A stretch of 64,000 bases of DNA from an uncultured Saprospiraceae bacterium (GCA_938015805.1 CALLXF010000026.1:1-64000); one strand, 5' to 3'. Positions 1 through 9,013 are shown, counted from the first letter of the stretch. Translations and numbers: made by a program. Notes: generated by a model from the sequence alone, not told the origin.

Positions 1-13
1 AAAAAAAGGGTAT

Positions 14-50
14 AAAAAAAGCTAGCGATCAGAATAAACCTCCCGCTAGC
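14..50 (-). terminator. Rho-independent terminator of the Pta-N-like gene
   Basis: Seven-base-pair inverted repeat GCTAGCG (21-27) with CGCTAGC (44-50). Read on the minus strand it is followed by seven T residues (14-20). It lies 76 bases past the stop codon of the leftward gene at 126-1226. Confidence 0.7.
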
Positions 51-125
51 CCATCATTATAGAACAACTTCCGACTTTTAGACAGAAGTTTGTATCAAGG
101 TCACATTTTATAAATGTTAAAGTTT

Positions 126-1226
126 TTAAACCTCTAAAACCTTTAGAATGGGGTCTAGATGGATGTTATCCTCTATAAGCTGTATAGCTCGTCGGACTTT
201 CCAAGGGGTATTACGATTTATCTTTACCTCTATACGCGATATTTTTAAGACACTGCCATAGGTATCCAGATCTGTTCGGATGAGTGGTGTTTTATGTTTA
301 TCTATATATTCTATGACGGTTTGATCTATTTCCCCTTCTCCTGTGACGACGATACCTGCTAAAGGAGATTCTTTTTTGTCAGCAGTTGCAGTGATTATAT
401 TTATTTTAGAAATCGCATCAGCTAACACTCTATTGCTCACAACGAGTAGGAGATCTTCCTTATCTCTAACTTTTTCGTAATCGATAAGAGAGCCGGCTAT
501 GATGTTAGCTACTTTATTATCTAACTTATCTATATTATACATGATCTTACCATTGATCGCTTTAGATACCGTCAGGATCAGTGGATAGGCTAAACTGATA
601 TCATAAGGAATTACTCCTAGTAATGGAATTCCTTTTAGATCTAACCATTTTTTTAGATAGTGGGTTACCTTCTCTATCTTATCTACCCGAACTTTATTTA
701 TAATAACACCTATTATTTCTACTCCTTCCTCTCTAAAAAGTGCTGTACACATATTCAGCATATCGATGGTCGATCCGATACCACCCTCTACGACCATAAT
801 GACTTTTGCATTTAGGAGTTTTGCAACCTTTGCATTTGATAATCCCGCTATACTTCCTACACCAGGATGACCCGTTCCTTCGTAAATCACAACATCATGT
901 TTACGTTCGAGCCTTTCTCTCGCATCGAGGATAATCTGTTCTAGATTTTCTGTAAAATCTCCATCTAGTATCTGCTCTGTAGCCCCTCTTCCTAATATCA
1001 GCGGACTATGTATCTCTGGGATAATATCAAAACCTAATAAGTCAGCAAATAAAATGGTATCCTTATCTACTCTTAAATCCCCAATGTCTAGAAATTTTTG
1101 TCCTACCGGTTTAGAGTATCCTACCCTCTTTCCGAGATTGCTGAGTGCAGATACTAAACCGAGGGTAGATGTAGTTTTACCGACATGTTGTTTAGTAGCT
1201 GCTACGTATATACTTTTACTTTTCAT
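126..1226 (-). CDS. Phosphotransacetylase N-terminal-like (BioD-like P-loop plus DRTGG domain) protein
   Basis: 366 residues. The N-terminus has a BioD/dethiobiotin-synthetase-like P-loop (AATKQHVGKTTS, residues about 9-20) followed by the nucleotide-binding core, and the C-terminal half resembles a DRTGG domain (about 210-320). This is the arrangement of the N-terminal part of long phosphate acetyltransferases, but the catalytic PTA_PTB domain is absent, so it should not be called Pta. Stand-alone versions are usually annotated as phosphotransacetylase family proteins and are thought to be regulatory or sensory; the substrate is unknown. It is transcribed divergently from the GH113-like gene with only 42 bases between starts, and has its own terminator at 14-50. 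The domain reading is from visible motifs; no function is shown. Confidence 0.8.
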   Translation of the reverse strand: MKSKSIYVAATKQHVGKTTSTLGLVSALSNLGKRVGYSKPVGQKFLDIGDLRVDKDTILFADLLGFDIIPEIHSPLILGRGATEQILDGDFTENLEQIILDARERLERKHDVVIYEGTGHPGVGSIAGLSNAKVAKLLNAKVIMVVEGGIGSTIDMLNMCTALFREEGVEIIGVIINKVRVDKIEKVTHYLKKWLDLKGIPLLGVIPYDISLAYPLILTVSKAINGKIMYNIDKLDNKVANIIAGSLIDYEKVRDKEDLLLVVSNRVLADAISKINIITATADKKESPLAGIVVTGEGEIDQTVIEYIDKHKTPLIRTDLDTYGSVLKISRIEVKINRNTPWKVRRAIQLIEDNIHLDPILKVLEV

Positions 1227-1268
1227 ACTATTACGTTACTAAAATAATCGAAAATATATCTTTATTGG

Positions 1269-2294
1269 ATGAATCCATTTTTTAAAACTTTATTAATACC
1301 CATTTTACTACTAATACAGTGTGGCACCGCCGAGGATAGCTTTGTTTTTTCTAAAAAAGAAAATATAAAAGGAATTACGGTAGTCGCTCCTCCTGATCCA
1401 TTTAAAGGAGATCCGATGGTCGATGTTAAAAAAATATCTGCGAATTGGATTGCTTTAGTGCCTTTCGGTTTTCACCGAATGGATGAGACAACTGTTAAAT
1501 ACGGTCTCGACTGGCAATGGTGGGGAGAGCAAAAACAAGGTGTAGAAAAATGTATACAACTGGCTCATAAAAATAACCTCCAAGTGATGCTAAAACCTCA
1601 GGTGTATATCCCAGGAGGATGGATCGGAGAATATGATTTAGAAACAGAAGCCCAATGGAAAGAATGGGAAAAATCATACGAATCTTACATCATGTCTTTT
1701 GTGGATATTGCTATAGAAAATAAAGTTTCTCTGATATGTATCGGTACCGAAGCCAGAGTGGCTGTACAGAAACGAGAATCTTATTGGCGTAAGCTAATAA
1801 AAAAGATACGGGCAAAATATAATGGAAAACTAGTCTATTCTTCTAACTGGGATAGTTATGAAAAAGTACCATTCTGGGATGCATTAGACTATATCGGTAT
1901 TAGTTCCTATTTTCCATTGGACGAAAGTCCCACTCCTAAAAAAGAGGATCTAGTAAAAGCATGGAATCCAATCGTAAAAAAATTAAAACATTTTTCTACA
2001 CGTAAACAGAAGCAAATGATTTTTACAGAATATGGATATCTTTCTATAGATGGGTGTGCAGGTAAAACATGGGAACTGGAAAAAAGAGTAAAGTCCACTC
2101 CGATAAATGAGAAGGCTCAGGCGATTGCTTTGGATGCTCTATACACCTCTTTCTGGGATCAAGATTTCTGGGCTGGTGGCTTCTTATGGAAATGGTTTCC
2201 GGAGGATATGGGTCATGAAGGTTATGTGGAGCGAGACTATACACCACAGGATAAAAAATCAGAAGAAGTAATAGAAAACTGGTTTAAGAAGTAG
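1269..2294 (+). CDS. GH113-like glycoside hydrolase lipoprotein
   Basis: 341 residues. The N-terminus is a lipoprotein signal with lipobox LLIQC (Cys18), so the mature protein is probably anchored in the outer membrane or facing the periplasm. The body reads as a TIM-barrel of the glycoside hydrolase family 113 type (beta-mannanase-like): IGTEAR supplies a candidate acid/base Glu161 after strand 4, and IFTEYGY a candidate nucleophile Glu254 after strand 7. A tryptophan-rich segment near the end (FLWKWFPEDMGHEG) is typical of the substrate cleft. Family assignment rests on these motifs; the real substrate (mannan, peptidoglycan-related glycan or other) cannot be told. No other polysaccharide-utilisation genes are adjacent, so it is not part of a recognisable PUL. 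Confidence 0.72.
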   Translation: MNPFFKTLLIPILLLIQCGTAEDSFVFSKKENIKGITVVAPPDPFKGDPMVDVKKISANWIALVPFGFHRMDETTVKYGLDWQWWGEQKQGVEKCIQLAHKNNLQVMLKPQVYIPGGWIGEYDLETEAQWKEWEKSYESYIMSFVDIAIENKVSLICIGTEARVAVQKRESYWRKLIKKIRAKYNGKLVYSSNWDSYEKVPFWDALDYIGISSYFPLDESPTPKKEDLVKAWNPIVKKLKHFSTRKQKQMIFTEYGYLSIDGCAGKTWELEKRVKSTPINEKAQAIALDALYTSFWDQDFWAGGFLWKWFPEDMGHEGYVERDYTPQDKKSEEVIENWFKK

Positions 2295-2336
2295 TGGCTA
2301 TGGCCAATGTTTTAAGTCATAATAAAAAATAAACTT

Positions 2337-3185
2337 TTGAAAATAATCAAGAAAGTAGCTCAGCTGCAAAAAGAAATAACCAAGCTTAAAAAGGCTGGAA
2401 AAACGATAGGATTTACTCCGACGATGGGAGCACTGCACAAAGGTCATGTAACACTGGCAAAACAAATGGTTAAAGAAAACGACATCGGAATCGTTAGTAT
2501 CTTTGTAAATCCTACACAGTTTAACGAAGCATCAGATCTCAAAAATTATCCACGTACACTAAAAAACGATGCCGCACTATTAGAGAAGGCAAAAGTACAT
2601 ATCGTCTTTGCTCCATCTAACGAGGAGGTCTACCCTAAAGGTCTAAAGACCACTCTAAAACTAGATTTAAAAGGGCTCGATAAAAGAATGGAAGGTCAGT
2701 TTAGGAAAGGACATTTTGCAGGTGTATGCCAAGTAGTAAAACGACTCCTAGATATTACGACTCCTGATAGTCTGTATATGGGACAAAAAGATTTTCAGCA
2801 ATTTACGATTATTGATCAGATGATAGCTGCACTAAAAATTCCTACACGCTTAGTCGTATGCGATATCGTAAGAGAGAAGTCTGGCCTAGCTATGAGTTCT
2901 AGAAATAGTCGTCTTACCGGTGACCATAAAAAAAGAGCCACGATCATTTACGAAACCCTACAATGGATTAAGAAAAATAAAAATCGATATTCCTTATCCG
3001 ATCTAAAACAAAAGGCATTAGACAAAATGTCGATCCCTGGTTTTAAGCCAGAATATGTCTCAATCGTAAATGGAAATACCCTAAAAAACATACGTAAAAT
3101 GGGAGCTCATGACTATGTCGTCGTATGCACCGCAGTATGGGCCGGTGAAGTAAGACTGATCGACAATATTATTCTAAAAAAGTGA
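2337..3185 (+). CDS. panC: Pantothenate synthetase
   Basis: 282 residues, normal length. It joins pantoate and beta-alanine using ATP, the last step of pantothenate synthesis, in the cytoplasm. Visible signatures are the nucleotidyltransferase HKGH motif at residues 34-37 within GFTPTMGALHKGH, the pantoate/ATP segment SIFVNPTQFNE, YMGQKDFQQ, and the SSRNSRL loop. The start codon is TTG (2337), which places the conserved motifs at the expected distance; no ATG lies closer upstream in frame. It is followed 61 bases later by panD, which makes its beta-alanine substrate, so the two form a pantothenate pair, although panD also has its own promoter-like element. Confidence 0.96.
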   Translation: MKIIKKVAQLQKEITKLKKAGKTIGFTPTMGALHKGHVTLAKQMVKENDIGIVSIFVNPTQFNEASDLKNYPRTLKNDAALLEKAKVHIVFAPSNEEVYPKGLKTTLKLDLKGLDKRMEGQFRKGHFAGVCQVVKRLLDITTPDSLYMGQKDFQQFTIIDQMIAALKIPTRLVVCDIVREKSGLAMSSRNSRLTGDHKKRATIIYETLQWIKKNKNRYSLSDLKQKALDKMSIPGFKPEYVSIVNGNTLKNIRKMGAHDYVVVCTAVWAGEVRLIDNIILKK

Positions 3186-3220
3186 ATTTAATATTAAGTC
3201 AAAGTTTTATAGACTTATAG

Positions 3221-3228
3221 TATTTTTG
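3221..3228 (+). promoter_or_regulatory. Promoter -7 element upstream of panD
   Basis: TATTTTTG is an exact match to the Bacteroidota consensus TAnnTTTG, 18 bases before the panD ATG. It suggests that panD can be transcribed independently of panC. A clear -33 TTG is not visible at the right spacing. Confidence 0.5.
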
Positions 3229-3246
3229 CCTCTTAAATAATAATAG

Positions 3247-3594
3247 ATGTTTTTACAAATACACAAATCTAAAATCCATAGAGCTGTAGTTACAGAAGCT
3301 AATCTTAATTATGTAGGTTCCATAACGATCGACGAAGATCTGATGGATGCTTCTAAAATTTTCGAAGGAGAACGCGTACAAATTGTAAACAATAGCAATG
3401 GAGAGCGTCTAGAAACTTATGTGATACCCGGAGAAAGAGGATCTGGAGTGATTTGTCTTAACGGAGCTGCCGCTCGTAAAGTAGAAGTAGGTGATATTGT
3501 TATCATCATCTCTTATGCGTGGATGACTTTAGAAGAATTAAAAAATCATAAGCCGATCGCTATTTTTCCTGATGAGAAAAATCATCTCGCTTAA
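3247..3594 (+). CDS. panD: Aspartate 1-decarboxylase (pyruvoyl-dependent)
   Basis: 115 residues, full length. It makes beta-alanine from aspartate for pantothenate synthesis. The self-cleavage site Gly24-Ser25 is present in NYVGSITID; Ser25 becomes the pyruvoyl cofactor after autoprocessing into beta and alpha chains. Other family positions seen are the IHRAVVT segment (residues 10-16) and the GAAAR motif ([16 protein letters not shown]). It lies directly before the flippase-like gene, in a panC-panD-flippase order often seen in this phylum. Confidence 0.96.
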   Translation: MFLQIHKSKIHRAVVTEANLNYVGSITIDEDLMDASKIFEGERVQIVNNSNGERLETYVIPGERGSGVICLNGAAARKVEVGDIVIIISYAWMTLEELKNHKPIAIFPDEKNHLA

Positions 3595-3605
3595 GATAGT
3601 CTCTT

Positions 3606-4643
3606 ATCAAGAATCTAATAAAAATCATATTATTTGCAACCTTAGGATTTGCAGTTTTATATATTGTTTTCCGATCTAACCAAGCGGCATATCTAGAAGA
3701 CTGTGTAGGAAAAGGAAGTAATCCAGAGGATTGTATTCTTCTGGATAAAGTTATAAACGATATGAAAACAGCCAATAAATCTTGGCTGGTTTTAGTGATC
3801 TTCTTATTTATGGTCAGTAACATCTCTAGAGCACGGAGATGGGTACTGATGCTGCAGCCTATGGGCTATAAGCCCAAGTTTTTAAATTCGTTATTTAGTA
3901 TAATGATCGCCTATTTTACTAATCTGGGAATTCCTAGATCTGGAGAATTTATACGGGCGGGCACCATGTCTAAATATGAGAATATTTCTTTTGAGAAACT
4001 AATGGGTACTATCGTTCTCGACAGGATTATAGATTTTATCTCTCTATTTATTGTAATCGGTATCGCATTAGTCTGGCAACGTCACATCTTTTATGACTAT
4101 CTGCTAGAAAACATGAATCTGTACGAAAAGCTAGCGTTCTTAAAATCTGGAACCGCTATTATAGCAATGATCGTATTACTCGCATTATCAATTTTAGTAT
4201 TTGTAAAAAGGAAAACGCTACTAAATTCCGGGATCGGTAAAAAAATAACTGGACTGGTAAAAGGTTTTATAGATGGGCTTTTGGCCATTAAAAACATCCA
4301 AAAACCATGGGAATTTTTATTCCACTCGATCGTGATATGGGTCATGTTCTTCTTAATGACTTATTTATGCTTTTTCTCTTTTGAGCCGACCTCTTATCTC
4401 AGTGCAGGTGCCGGGTTAGTCTCATTTATGTTTGGTGCATTAGGAATGGTTTTCCCTTCTCCAGGAGGAATGGGTTCATATCATTTTCTGGTGCAAGAAT
4501 GTTTATATCTATATGGAATCCCTAAGGCAGACGGATTTTCCTATGCGATGATTGCCTATGTAACGATTTCTTTATTTGCGACTGCGTTTTTTGGATTATT
4601 ATCCTTTATTATGATCCCGATCTATAACCGTAAACGTAAATAA
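3606..4643 (+). CDS. Lysylphosphatidylglycerol synthase TM-region (flippase-like) membrane protein, probable non-ATG start
   Basis: Polytopic membrane protein of the LPG_synthase_TM/UPF0104 type, with family segments SNISRARRW, MLQPMGYKP, NLGIPRSGEFIRAG and the C-terminal FPSPGGMGSYH. These proteins move lipids or resemble the flippase part of MprF; the substrate here is unknown. The first in-frame ATG is at 3762, but the same frame is open back to a TAG at 3597 and encodes a typical first helix (IKNLIKIILFATLGFAVLY) and linker. No ATG, GTG or TTG lies in that stretch; the best candidate is ATC at 3606, twelve bases after the panD stop, so coupled initiation on a near-cognate codon is possible. 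It overlaps the next gene by one base (TAATG). Confidence 0.8.
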   Translation: MKNLIKIILFATLGFAVLYIVFRSNQAAYLEDCVGKGSNPEDCILLDKVINDMKTANKSWLVLVIFLFMVSNISRARRWVLMLQPMGYKPKFLNSLFSIMIAYFTNLGIPRSGEFIRAGTMSKYENISFEKLMGTIVLDRIIDFISLFIVIGIALVWQRHIFYDYLLENMNLYEKLAFLKSGTAIIAMIVLLALSILVFVKRKTLLNSGIGKKITGLVKGFIDGLLAIKNIQKPWEFLFHSIVIWVMFFLMTYLCFFSFEPTSYLSAGAGLVSFMFGALGMVFPSPGGMGSYHFLVQECLYLYGIPKADGFSYAMIAYVTISLFATAFFGLLSFIMIPIYNRKRK

Positions 4644-5101
4644 TGCTTACAGAAAAAGACTTATCGATACTCCGTGAGTATAAAGCTAAAGGCCTAAAAA
4701 TCGTCTTTACTAATGGATGTTTTGATATCCTCCATGCAGGACATATCGCGTACCTAAAAGAAGCAAAAACATTAGGAGACATCCTAGTAATCGGACTAAA
4801 TAGTGATGATTCAATAAAAAAAATAAAAGGTCCTGAGCGACCTATCCAGGATGAGCTTACGCGAATGGTTATACTACAATCGCTAAAAATGGTAGATCAT
4901 GTATTTTTATTCGGGGAAGAGACTCCATTAGTACTAATCGAAAGCATCATTCCTGATGTCTTAGTCAAAGGTGGCGACTGGTCTATCGATAATATCATCG
5001 GAGCAGATCTCGTTATAGATTATGGAGGGCAAGTAAAAAGCCTTAATTTTAAGGAAGGACATTCTACCACATCGATAATTGAAAAAATTAAAAATCTGTA
5101 A
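4643..5101 (+). CDS. rfaE2: D-glycero-beta-D-manno-heptose 1-phosphate adenylyltransferase
   Basis: 152 residues, a stand-alone cytidylyltransferase-like domain. It adenylylates heptose 1-phosphate to make ADP-heptose for the lipopolysaccharide inner core. Motifs are the HAGH ATP-binding signature (31-34) in TNGCFDILHAGH, VIGLNSDDSI, and VKGGDW. The kinase half (RfaE1) is not fused, and is not in this window. The start codon overlaps the preceding stop by one base, indicating translational coupling with the flippase-like membrane protein, which fits an envelope-lipid theme. Confidence 0.93.
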   Translation: MLTEKDLSILREYKAKGLKIVFTNGCFDILHAGHIAYLKEAKTLGDILVIGLNSDDSIKKIKGPERPIQDELTRMVILQSLKMVDHVFLFGEETPLVLIESIIPDVLVKGGDWSIDNIIGADLVIDYGGQVKSLNFKEGHSTTSIIEKIKNL

Positions 5102-5112
5102 TCTTATCTATA

Positions 5113-5910
5113 ATGCAGCTCATAAAACTTATCCAATATTTAGAGACTATTGCCCCGTCTCATCTACAAGAAGACTATGACAATGCGGGTCTTATCGTAG
5201 GAGAAAAATCAATGGATATAAAAGGAGTGATGGTCTGTCTAGATTCTACAGAAGCAGTAATTGATGAAGCGATCCAGAAAGATTGTAACGTTGTAGTAGC
5301 TCATCATCCGATTATTTTTAAAGGCTTAAAACAACTTAATGGTAAAAACTACATCGAACGGACCATTATAAAAGCTATAAAAAATGATATCGCAATTTAC
5401 GCCATCCATACTAATCTGGATAACGTTTTATATCATGGTGTCAATCAAAAAATAGCCCAAAAACTAAATCTACAGGGATGCAAAATACTATCTGAGCATC
5501 CTATACACTCTACTAAAAAGACACCTATCGGAGCAGGAATTATTGGAAGCTTAAAAACAGCTATGACTCCGGTTGCTTTTTTAAAAGACATAAAAAAGAA
5601 AATGGATGTCTCCATAATCAGACATACTGATCTAAATATTAGGAAAATAAAGAAAATAGCGGTCTGTGGAGGTAGCGGAAGTTTCCTATTACAGCAAGCA
5701 AGAGCGGCAAAAGCAGATATTTTTATCACCGCTGATTTTAAGTATCACGAATTTTTTGATGCAAATAATGACATAATCATAGCAGATATTGGACATTATG
5801 AGAGCGAACAATACACAATCGAGCTATTACACGAGCTTATAAGCAAGAAATTTCGTAAATTTGCAGCCCATTACACAAAAGTGAACACTAATCCTATAAA
5901 TTATTTTTAA
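5113..5910 (+). CDS. Nif3-like dinuclear metal centre protein
   Basis: 265 residues, the short form without the extra domain found inside many Gram-positive homologues. The NIF3/YbgI fold is recognised by the metal-binding segments VVAHHPIIFKG (His64, His65), YAIHTNLDN, and the C-terminal DIGHYESE. Family members form hexameric toroids with a two-metal site; the reaction is uncertain (GTP cyclohydrolase I type 2-like annotation is inherited, not proven). It sits 11 bases after rfaE2 and its stop codon directly abuts the next start, a pairing with a zinc-ribbon coiled-coil protein that is commonly seen across bacteria. Confidence 0.9.
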   Translation: MQLIKLIQYLETIAPSHLQEDYDNAGLIVGEKSMDIKGVMVCLDSTEAVIDEAIQKDCNVVVAHHPIIFKGLKQLNGKNYIERTIIKAIKNDIAIYAIHTNLDNVLYHGVNQKIAQKLNLQGCKILSEHPIHSTKKTPIGAGIIGSLKTAMTPVAFLKDIKKKMDVSIIRHTDLNIRKIKKIAVCGGSGSFLLQQARAAKADIFITADFKYHEFFDANNDIIIADIGHYESEQYTIELLHELISKKFRKFAAHYTKVNTNPINYF

Positions 5911-6666
5911 ATGGCGGCTAAAGATCAATCAGTAAAAGAAAAACTGACTCAATTATTTGAACTACAACAAATCGATTCTAAAGTAGATGCCCTTTCTATT
6001 TTAAAAGGAGAACTTCCTATGGAAGTAAGTGATCTCGAGGATGAAATCGAAGGATTAAACAAAAGAATCAATAAACTCCAGGATGGTATCAAAGATGTCG
6101 AAGATGAAGAAGTAAGACATAAAGGAAACATCAAGGACTCAGAGGCTCTCATAAAAAAATATGAGAAGCAAATGGATAATGTGAAAAACAATAGAGAGTT
6201 TACTGCATTATCTAAGGAGGTAGAAATGCAAAAATTAGAAATTCAGTTATCTGAAAAGAAAATTGCAGATTCTGCTGGTAATCTAGATATCAAAAAAGAA
6301 ACTCTAGCATTATCTAAAAAGAGATTAAAAGAAAGAACAGCAAACCTAGAAGTAAAGCAAGTAGAGCTAGAGAAGATTATTAAAAAAACAGAAAAAGAGG
6401 AGCGTAAACTGACTAAGCAGTCAGATGCGATCAAAGCCAATATCGAGGAGAGACTTATCAAAGCTTATAACCGATTACGTAATAAATATCGTAATGGTCT
6501 AGGTGTAGTCAGTGTCGAAAGAAGTGCTTGTGGAGGATGTTTTAACAGGATACCACCTCAGTTAAAAATAGAAATAGAAAGTAGAAAAAGAATCCTTTCT
6601 TGTGAGCATTGTGGTAGAGTATTAGTCGATGATGAAATCGCAGGTAAAGAAATGATAGAAGCTTAA
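5911..6666 (+). CDS. Coiled-coil protein with C-terminal C4 zinc ribbon
   Basis: 251 residues. About 180 residues are long charged heptads, forming an extended coiled-coil hairpin (CT398/zf-RING_7-like). The C-terminus has four cysteines in two pairs (CGGC and CEHC) separated by about 20 residues, a zinc ribbon. Homologues are often called nucleic acid-binding, but the partner is not established. The ATG follows the Nif3 stop with no gap, so the two are coupled, and the operon ends at the hairpin terminator about 40 bases downstream. Confidence 0.88.
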   Translation: MAAKDQSVKEKLTQLFELQQIDSKVDALSILKGELPMEVSDLEDEIEGLNKRINKLQDGIKDVEDEEVRHKGNIKDSEALIKKYEKQMDNVKNNREFTALSKEVEMQKLEIQLSEKKIADSAGNLDIKKETLALSKKRLKERTANLEVKQVELEKIIKKTEKEERKLTKQSDAIKANIEERLIKAYNRLRNKYRNGLGVVSVERSACGGCFNRIPPQLKIEIESRKRILSCEHCGRVLVDDEIAGKEMIEA

Positions 6667-6706
6667 TATTGCTTAATGTTACATTAAGTGTTAAGTAAAA
6701 TATAAA

Positions 6707-6741
6707 GCCGCGAGTATGGAAACATCTCGCGGCTTTTTTTT
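6707..6741 (+). terminator. Rho-independent terminator of the panC/D-to-zinc-ribbon run
   Basis: Perfect eight-base-pair GC-rich stem GCCGCGAG (6707-6714) with CTCGCGGC (6726-6733), followed by eight T residues. It stands out strongly in AT-rich surroundings. Confidence 0.93.
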
Positions 6742-6774
6742 ACAACTTATTACATAAATGATCGTCTGACTATT

Positions 6775-8256
6775 GTGAAAATTATTTTGTTTGTATTATG
6801 TCTTTTCAGCTCCGTTGTGTCCCAAGCACAGGGTTATTTTAAAGAGACACCTTTAATAAAAGAGGCTTACGAGCATATAATGGATTTACGTTTTGAGGAT
6901 GCTAATCGGGTAATCGTTAATATAAAAAATCAAGAACCCGATAACTTACTCGTACTGCATTTAGAAAACTACATAGATTTTTTTACGGTCTTTATAAATG
7001 AGGAAAAGAAAGAATTTAAAGCACTAGAAAAAAACAAGAAAAAACGAATCAAAGAAATAGAGAAAAAAGGAGATATCAGTTCGCCCTATTATCTATTTGT
7101 CCAAGCCGAAATCGAACTTCAGTGGGCACTGGCTAGAGCAAAATTTAACGAAGTCTTTAAAGCAGCTTCAGAGTCCTATAATGCGTATAAGTTACTTACA
7201 GAAAACCAAAGAAGGTTTCCTGACTTTATCGCTAATAAAAAAAGTCTCAGTGCCATCCATGTACTTGTAGAATCAATCCCAGGTATAGTGCGTAAGGTTT
7301 TTAGTATTAATGGATCTATAGCACAGGGAACTCATGAAATAGAAGAAGTCATTCGCTATAGCGAAAAAAATGATTTTCTATATCGAGAAGAGGCGATTGC
7401 TATATATACGTATATTTTATTTTATCAGAATAATAAAAAAAGAGAGGCGTGGGATTATCTTTTGCAAAGTGATCTTGATCCGGTAGAAAGTCCTCTGGTA
7501 TGTTTTCTAATGTCTAATATGGCCCAGAAAGTAGGAGAAAATGATCAGGCCATAGAACTTCTGGAAAACAGATCTAAAGACCCTCAGGTCTTTCCATTCC
7601 ATTACTTAGATTTTATGCTAGGGAAATGCAAACTTTATCGCCTAGACGATGATGCGGTTACTCATTTATCTAATTATCTATCTAACTTTAAAGGTGAGCA
7701 TTACATAAAAGAAGCTCATCAAAAACTGGGATGGTATGAGCTCGTTGTGCATAATAACATACCTAAGTATAAACGCTACATGAAAGCGTGTCAAAATACA
7801 GGAAATGATCTTATAGATGGTGACAAACAGGCTCAGAAAGAAGCTAAAAGAAATCTAAACCCACATCCTATTTTGCTAAAAGCCAGATTACTTTATGATG
7901 GAGGCTATAATCAAAGGGCCTATCGAGTCCTGATAAGTAACGCACACTTATTTAATAATGCTTCGGAATATTCCTTAGAATATTATTATAGATTAGGTCG
8001 TGTTACGCAGTCACTAGAAAATCCTAAAGATGCTATCGATTACTATAATGAAGTCATCTTTAAAGGAGAGAGATCGGAACAATATTATGCTTGTAATTCT
8101 GCCTTACAAATTGCACTAATTTTAGAAGAACAAAAAGAATATCGGAGTGCAGAGGATTACTTTAAACGATGCTTAGATATGTCTCCGAGCGACTATAAAA
8201 ACTCTTTACATCAAAAAGCAAAAAGCGGGCTCAATCGATTGCGAGAAAAAAAATAA
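6775..8256 (+). CDS. Secreted TPR-repeat protein of unknown function
   Basis: 493 residues starting at GTG. The N-terminus (MKIILFVLCLFSSVVSQAQ) is a clear signal peptide, so the protein is exported. The rest is helical and rich in tetratricopeptide-like pairs, best seen near the C-terminus (YYRLGRVTQSLENPKDAIDYYNEVI and the following repeat). A lysine- and glutamate-rich stretch lies around residues 75-100. No enzymatic motif is visible. Such exported TPR proteins are common scaffolds in Bacteroidota; the partner is unknown. It is convergent with the LytTR regulator gene, with only 13 bases between stop codons. Confidence 0.82.
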   Translation: MKIILFVLCLFSSVVSQAQGYFKETPLIKEAYEHIMDLRFEDANRVIVNIKNQEPDNLLVLHLENYIDFFTVFINEEKKEFKALEKNKKKRIKEIEKKGDISSPYYLFVQAEIELQWALARAKFNEVFKAASESYNAYKLLTENQRRFPDFIANKKSLSAIHVLVESIPGIVRKVFSINGSIAQGTHEIEEVIRYSEKNDFLYREEAIAIYTYILFYQNNKKREAWDYLLQSDLDPVESPLVCFLMSNMAQKVGENDQAIELLENRSKDPQVFPFHYLDFMLGKCKLYRLDDDAVTHLSNYLSNFKGEHYIKEAHQKLGWYELVVHNNIPKYKRYMKACQNTGNDLIDGDKQAQKEAKRNLNPHPILLKARLLYDGGYNQRAYRVLISNAHLFNNASEYSLEYYYRLGRVTQSLENPKDAIDYYNEVIFKGERSEQYYACNSALQIALILEEQKEYRSAEDYFKRCLDMSPSDYKNSLHQKAKSGLNRLREKK

Positions 8257-8269
8257 CCCATTACTTTAT

Positions 8270-9013
8270 CTAAGAAAAATCATTTATCAAACTTAAGATT
8301 AATGATTTTTTCCTAGCGGCAAATTCATATAAGCTGCCATCAATCATTGTTACATTTCCAACTCTAGACTTGTCTATTTTTGTTACTTTATTAAGATTTA
8401 CTACATGGGATCGATGTATCCTAACAAACTTTTTCTCCTCTAAAAGTTCTTCATAAAATTTCAGTGTTTTATTAGAATAAATATTTTTTCCTCCTTTTAA
8501 GACTACGTTCGTGATACCAGCATCAGCCTGAAAAGCCATGATATCGTTAAGATCCACCTTAATAAATTCCTCCTTACTATCTATTAAAATATCGTTATCG
8601 TTATGATCAGCTGCTTTTAATTTAGATTGTAAAAAAGCAAGCCTGTAATCATTGTTTTCTTTGATCACCATGGCTCTTTGGGTTGCCTCCATTAATTCGT
8701 CAATACTTAATGGTTTTAAAAGATAATCTACTGCAGAGTAGCGATATGCTTTAAGGGCATAATTCTCAAAAGCGGTGGTAAAAATGACGTTTATATTTTT
8801 ATCATCTATTTTTTCTAGTATTGTAAAACCCGAACCATCTGGCAACTCTATATCCATAAATAACAATTGTGGTTTAAGATTATTAATTATTTCTATCGCA
8901 TTTTTTACATTACTGGCCTCTCCGATTATTGTTACTTCGGGAACAAATTTTTTGATCGCATTACTTAGAAACTCTCGGCTATTGTCTTCATCTTCTATTA
9001 TCACTACATTCAT
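8270..9013 (-). CDS. LytTR-family response regulator
   Basis: 247 residues. The receiver domain (1-120) has the acidic pocket (IIEDED), phospho-acceptor Asp54 (FMDIELPDG), the conserved Thr near 79-80 (FTTAF) and Lys100 in YLLKPLS. A linker leads to a C-terminal LytTR DNA-binding domain (about 145-245) with FVRIHRSHVVNLNKV. It should bind promoter DNA after phosphorylation by the kinase immediately upstream; their coding regions overlap by four bases (ATGA), which indicates coupled translation. Target genes cannot be read from the window. Confidence 0.94.
   Translation of the reverse strand: MNVVIIEDEDNSREFLSNAIKKFVPEVTIIGEASNVKNAIEIINNLKPQLLFMDIELPDGSGFTILEKIDDKNINVIFTTAFENYALKAYRYSAVDYLLKPLSIDELMEATQRAMVIKENNDYRLAFLQSKLKAADHNDNDILIDSKEEFIKVDLNDIMAFQADAGITNVVLKGGKNIYSNKTLKFYEELLEEKKFVRIHRSHVVNLNKVTKIDKSRVGNVTMIDGSLYEFAARKKSLILSLINDFS

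Noticed and set aside
1054-1242. Short frame on the plus strand over the start of the Pta-N-like gene
   Set aside because: Wholly antisense to a well-supported gene and without any family resemblance.
6672-6688. Palindrome CTTAATGT-T-ACATTAAG just after the zinc-ribbon gene
   Set aside because: AT-rich inverted repeat between a stop codon and a terminator; most likely chance or part of 3' end structure, no second copy found.
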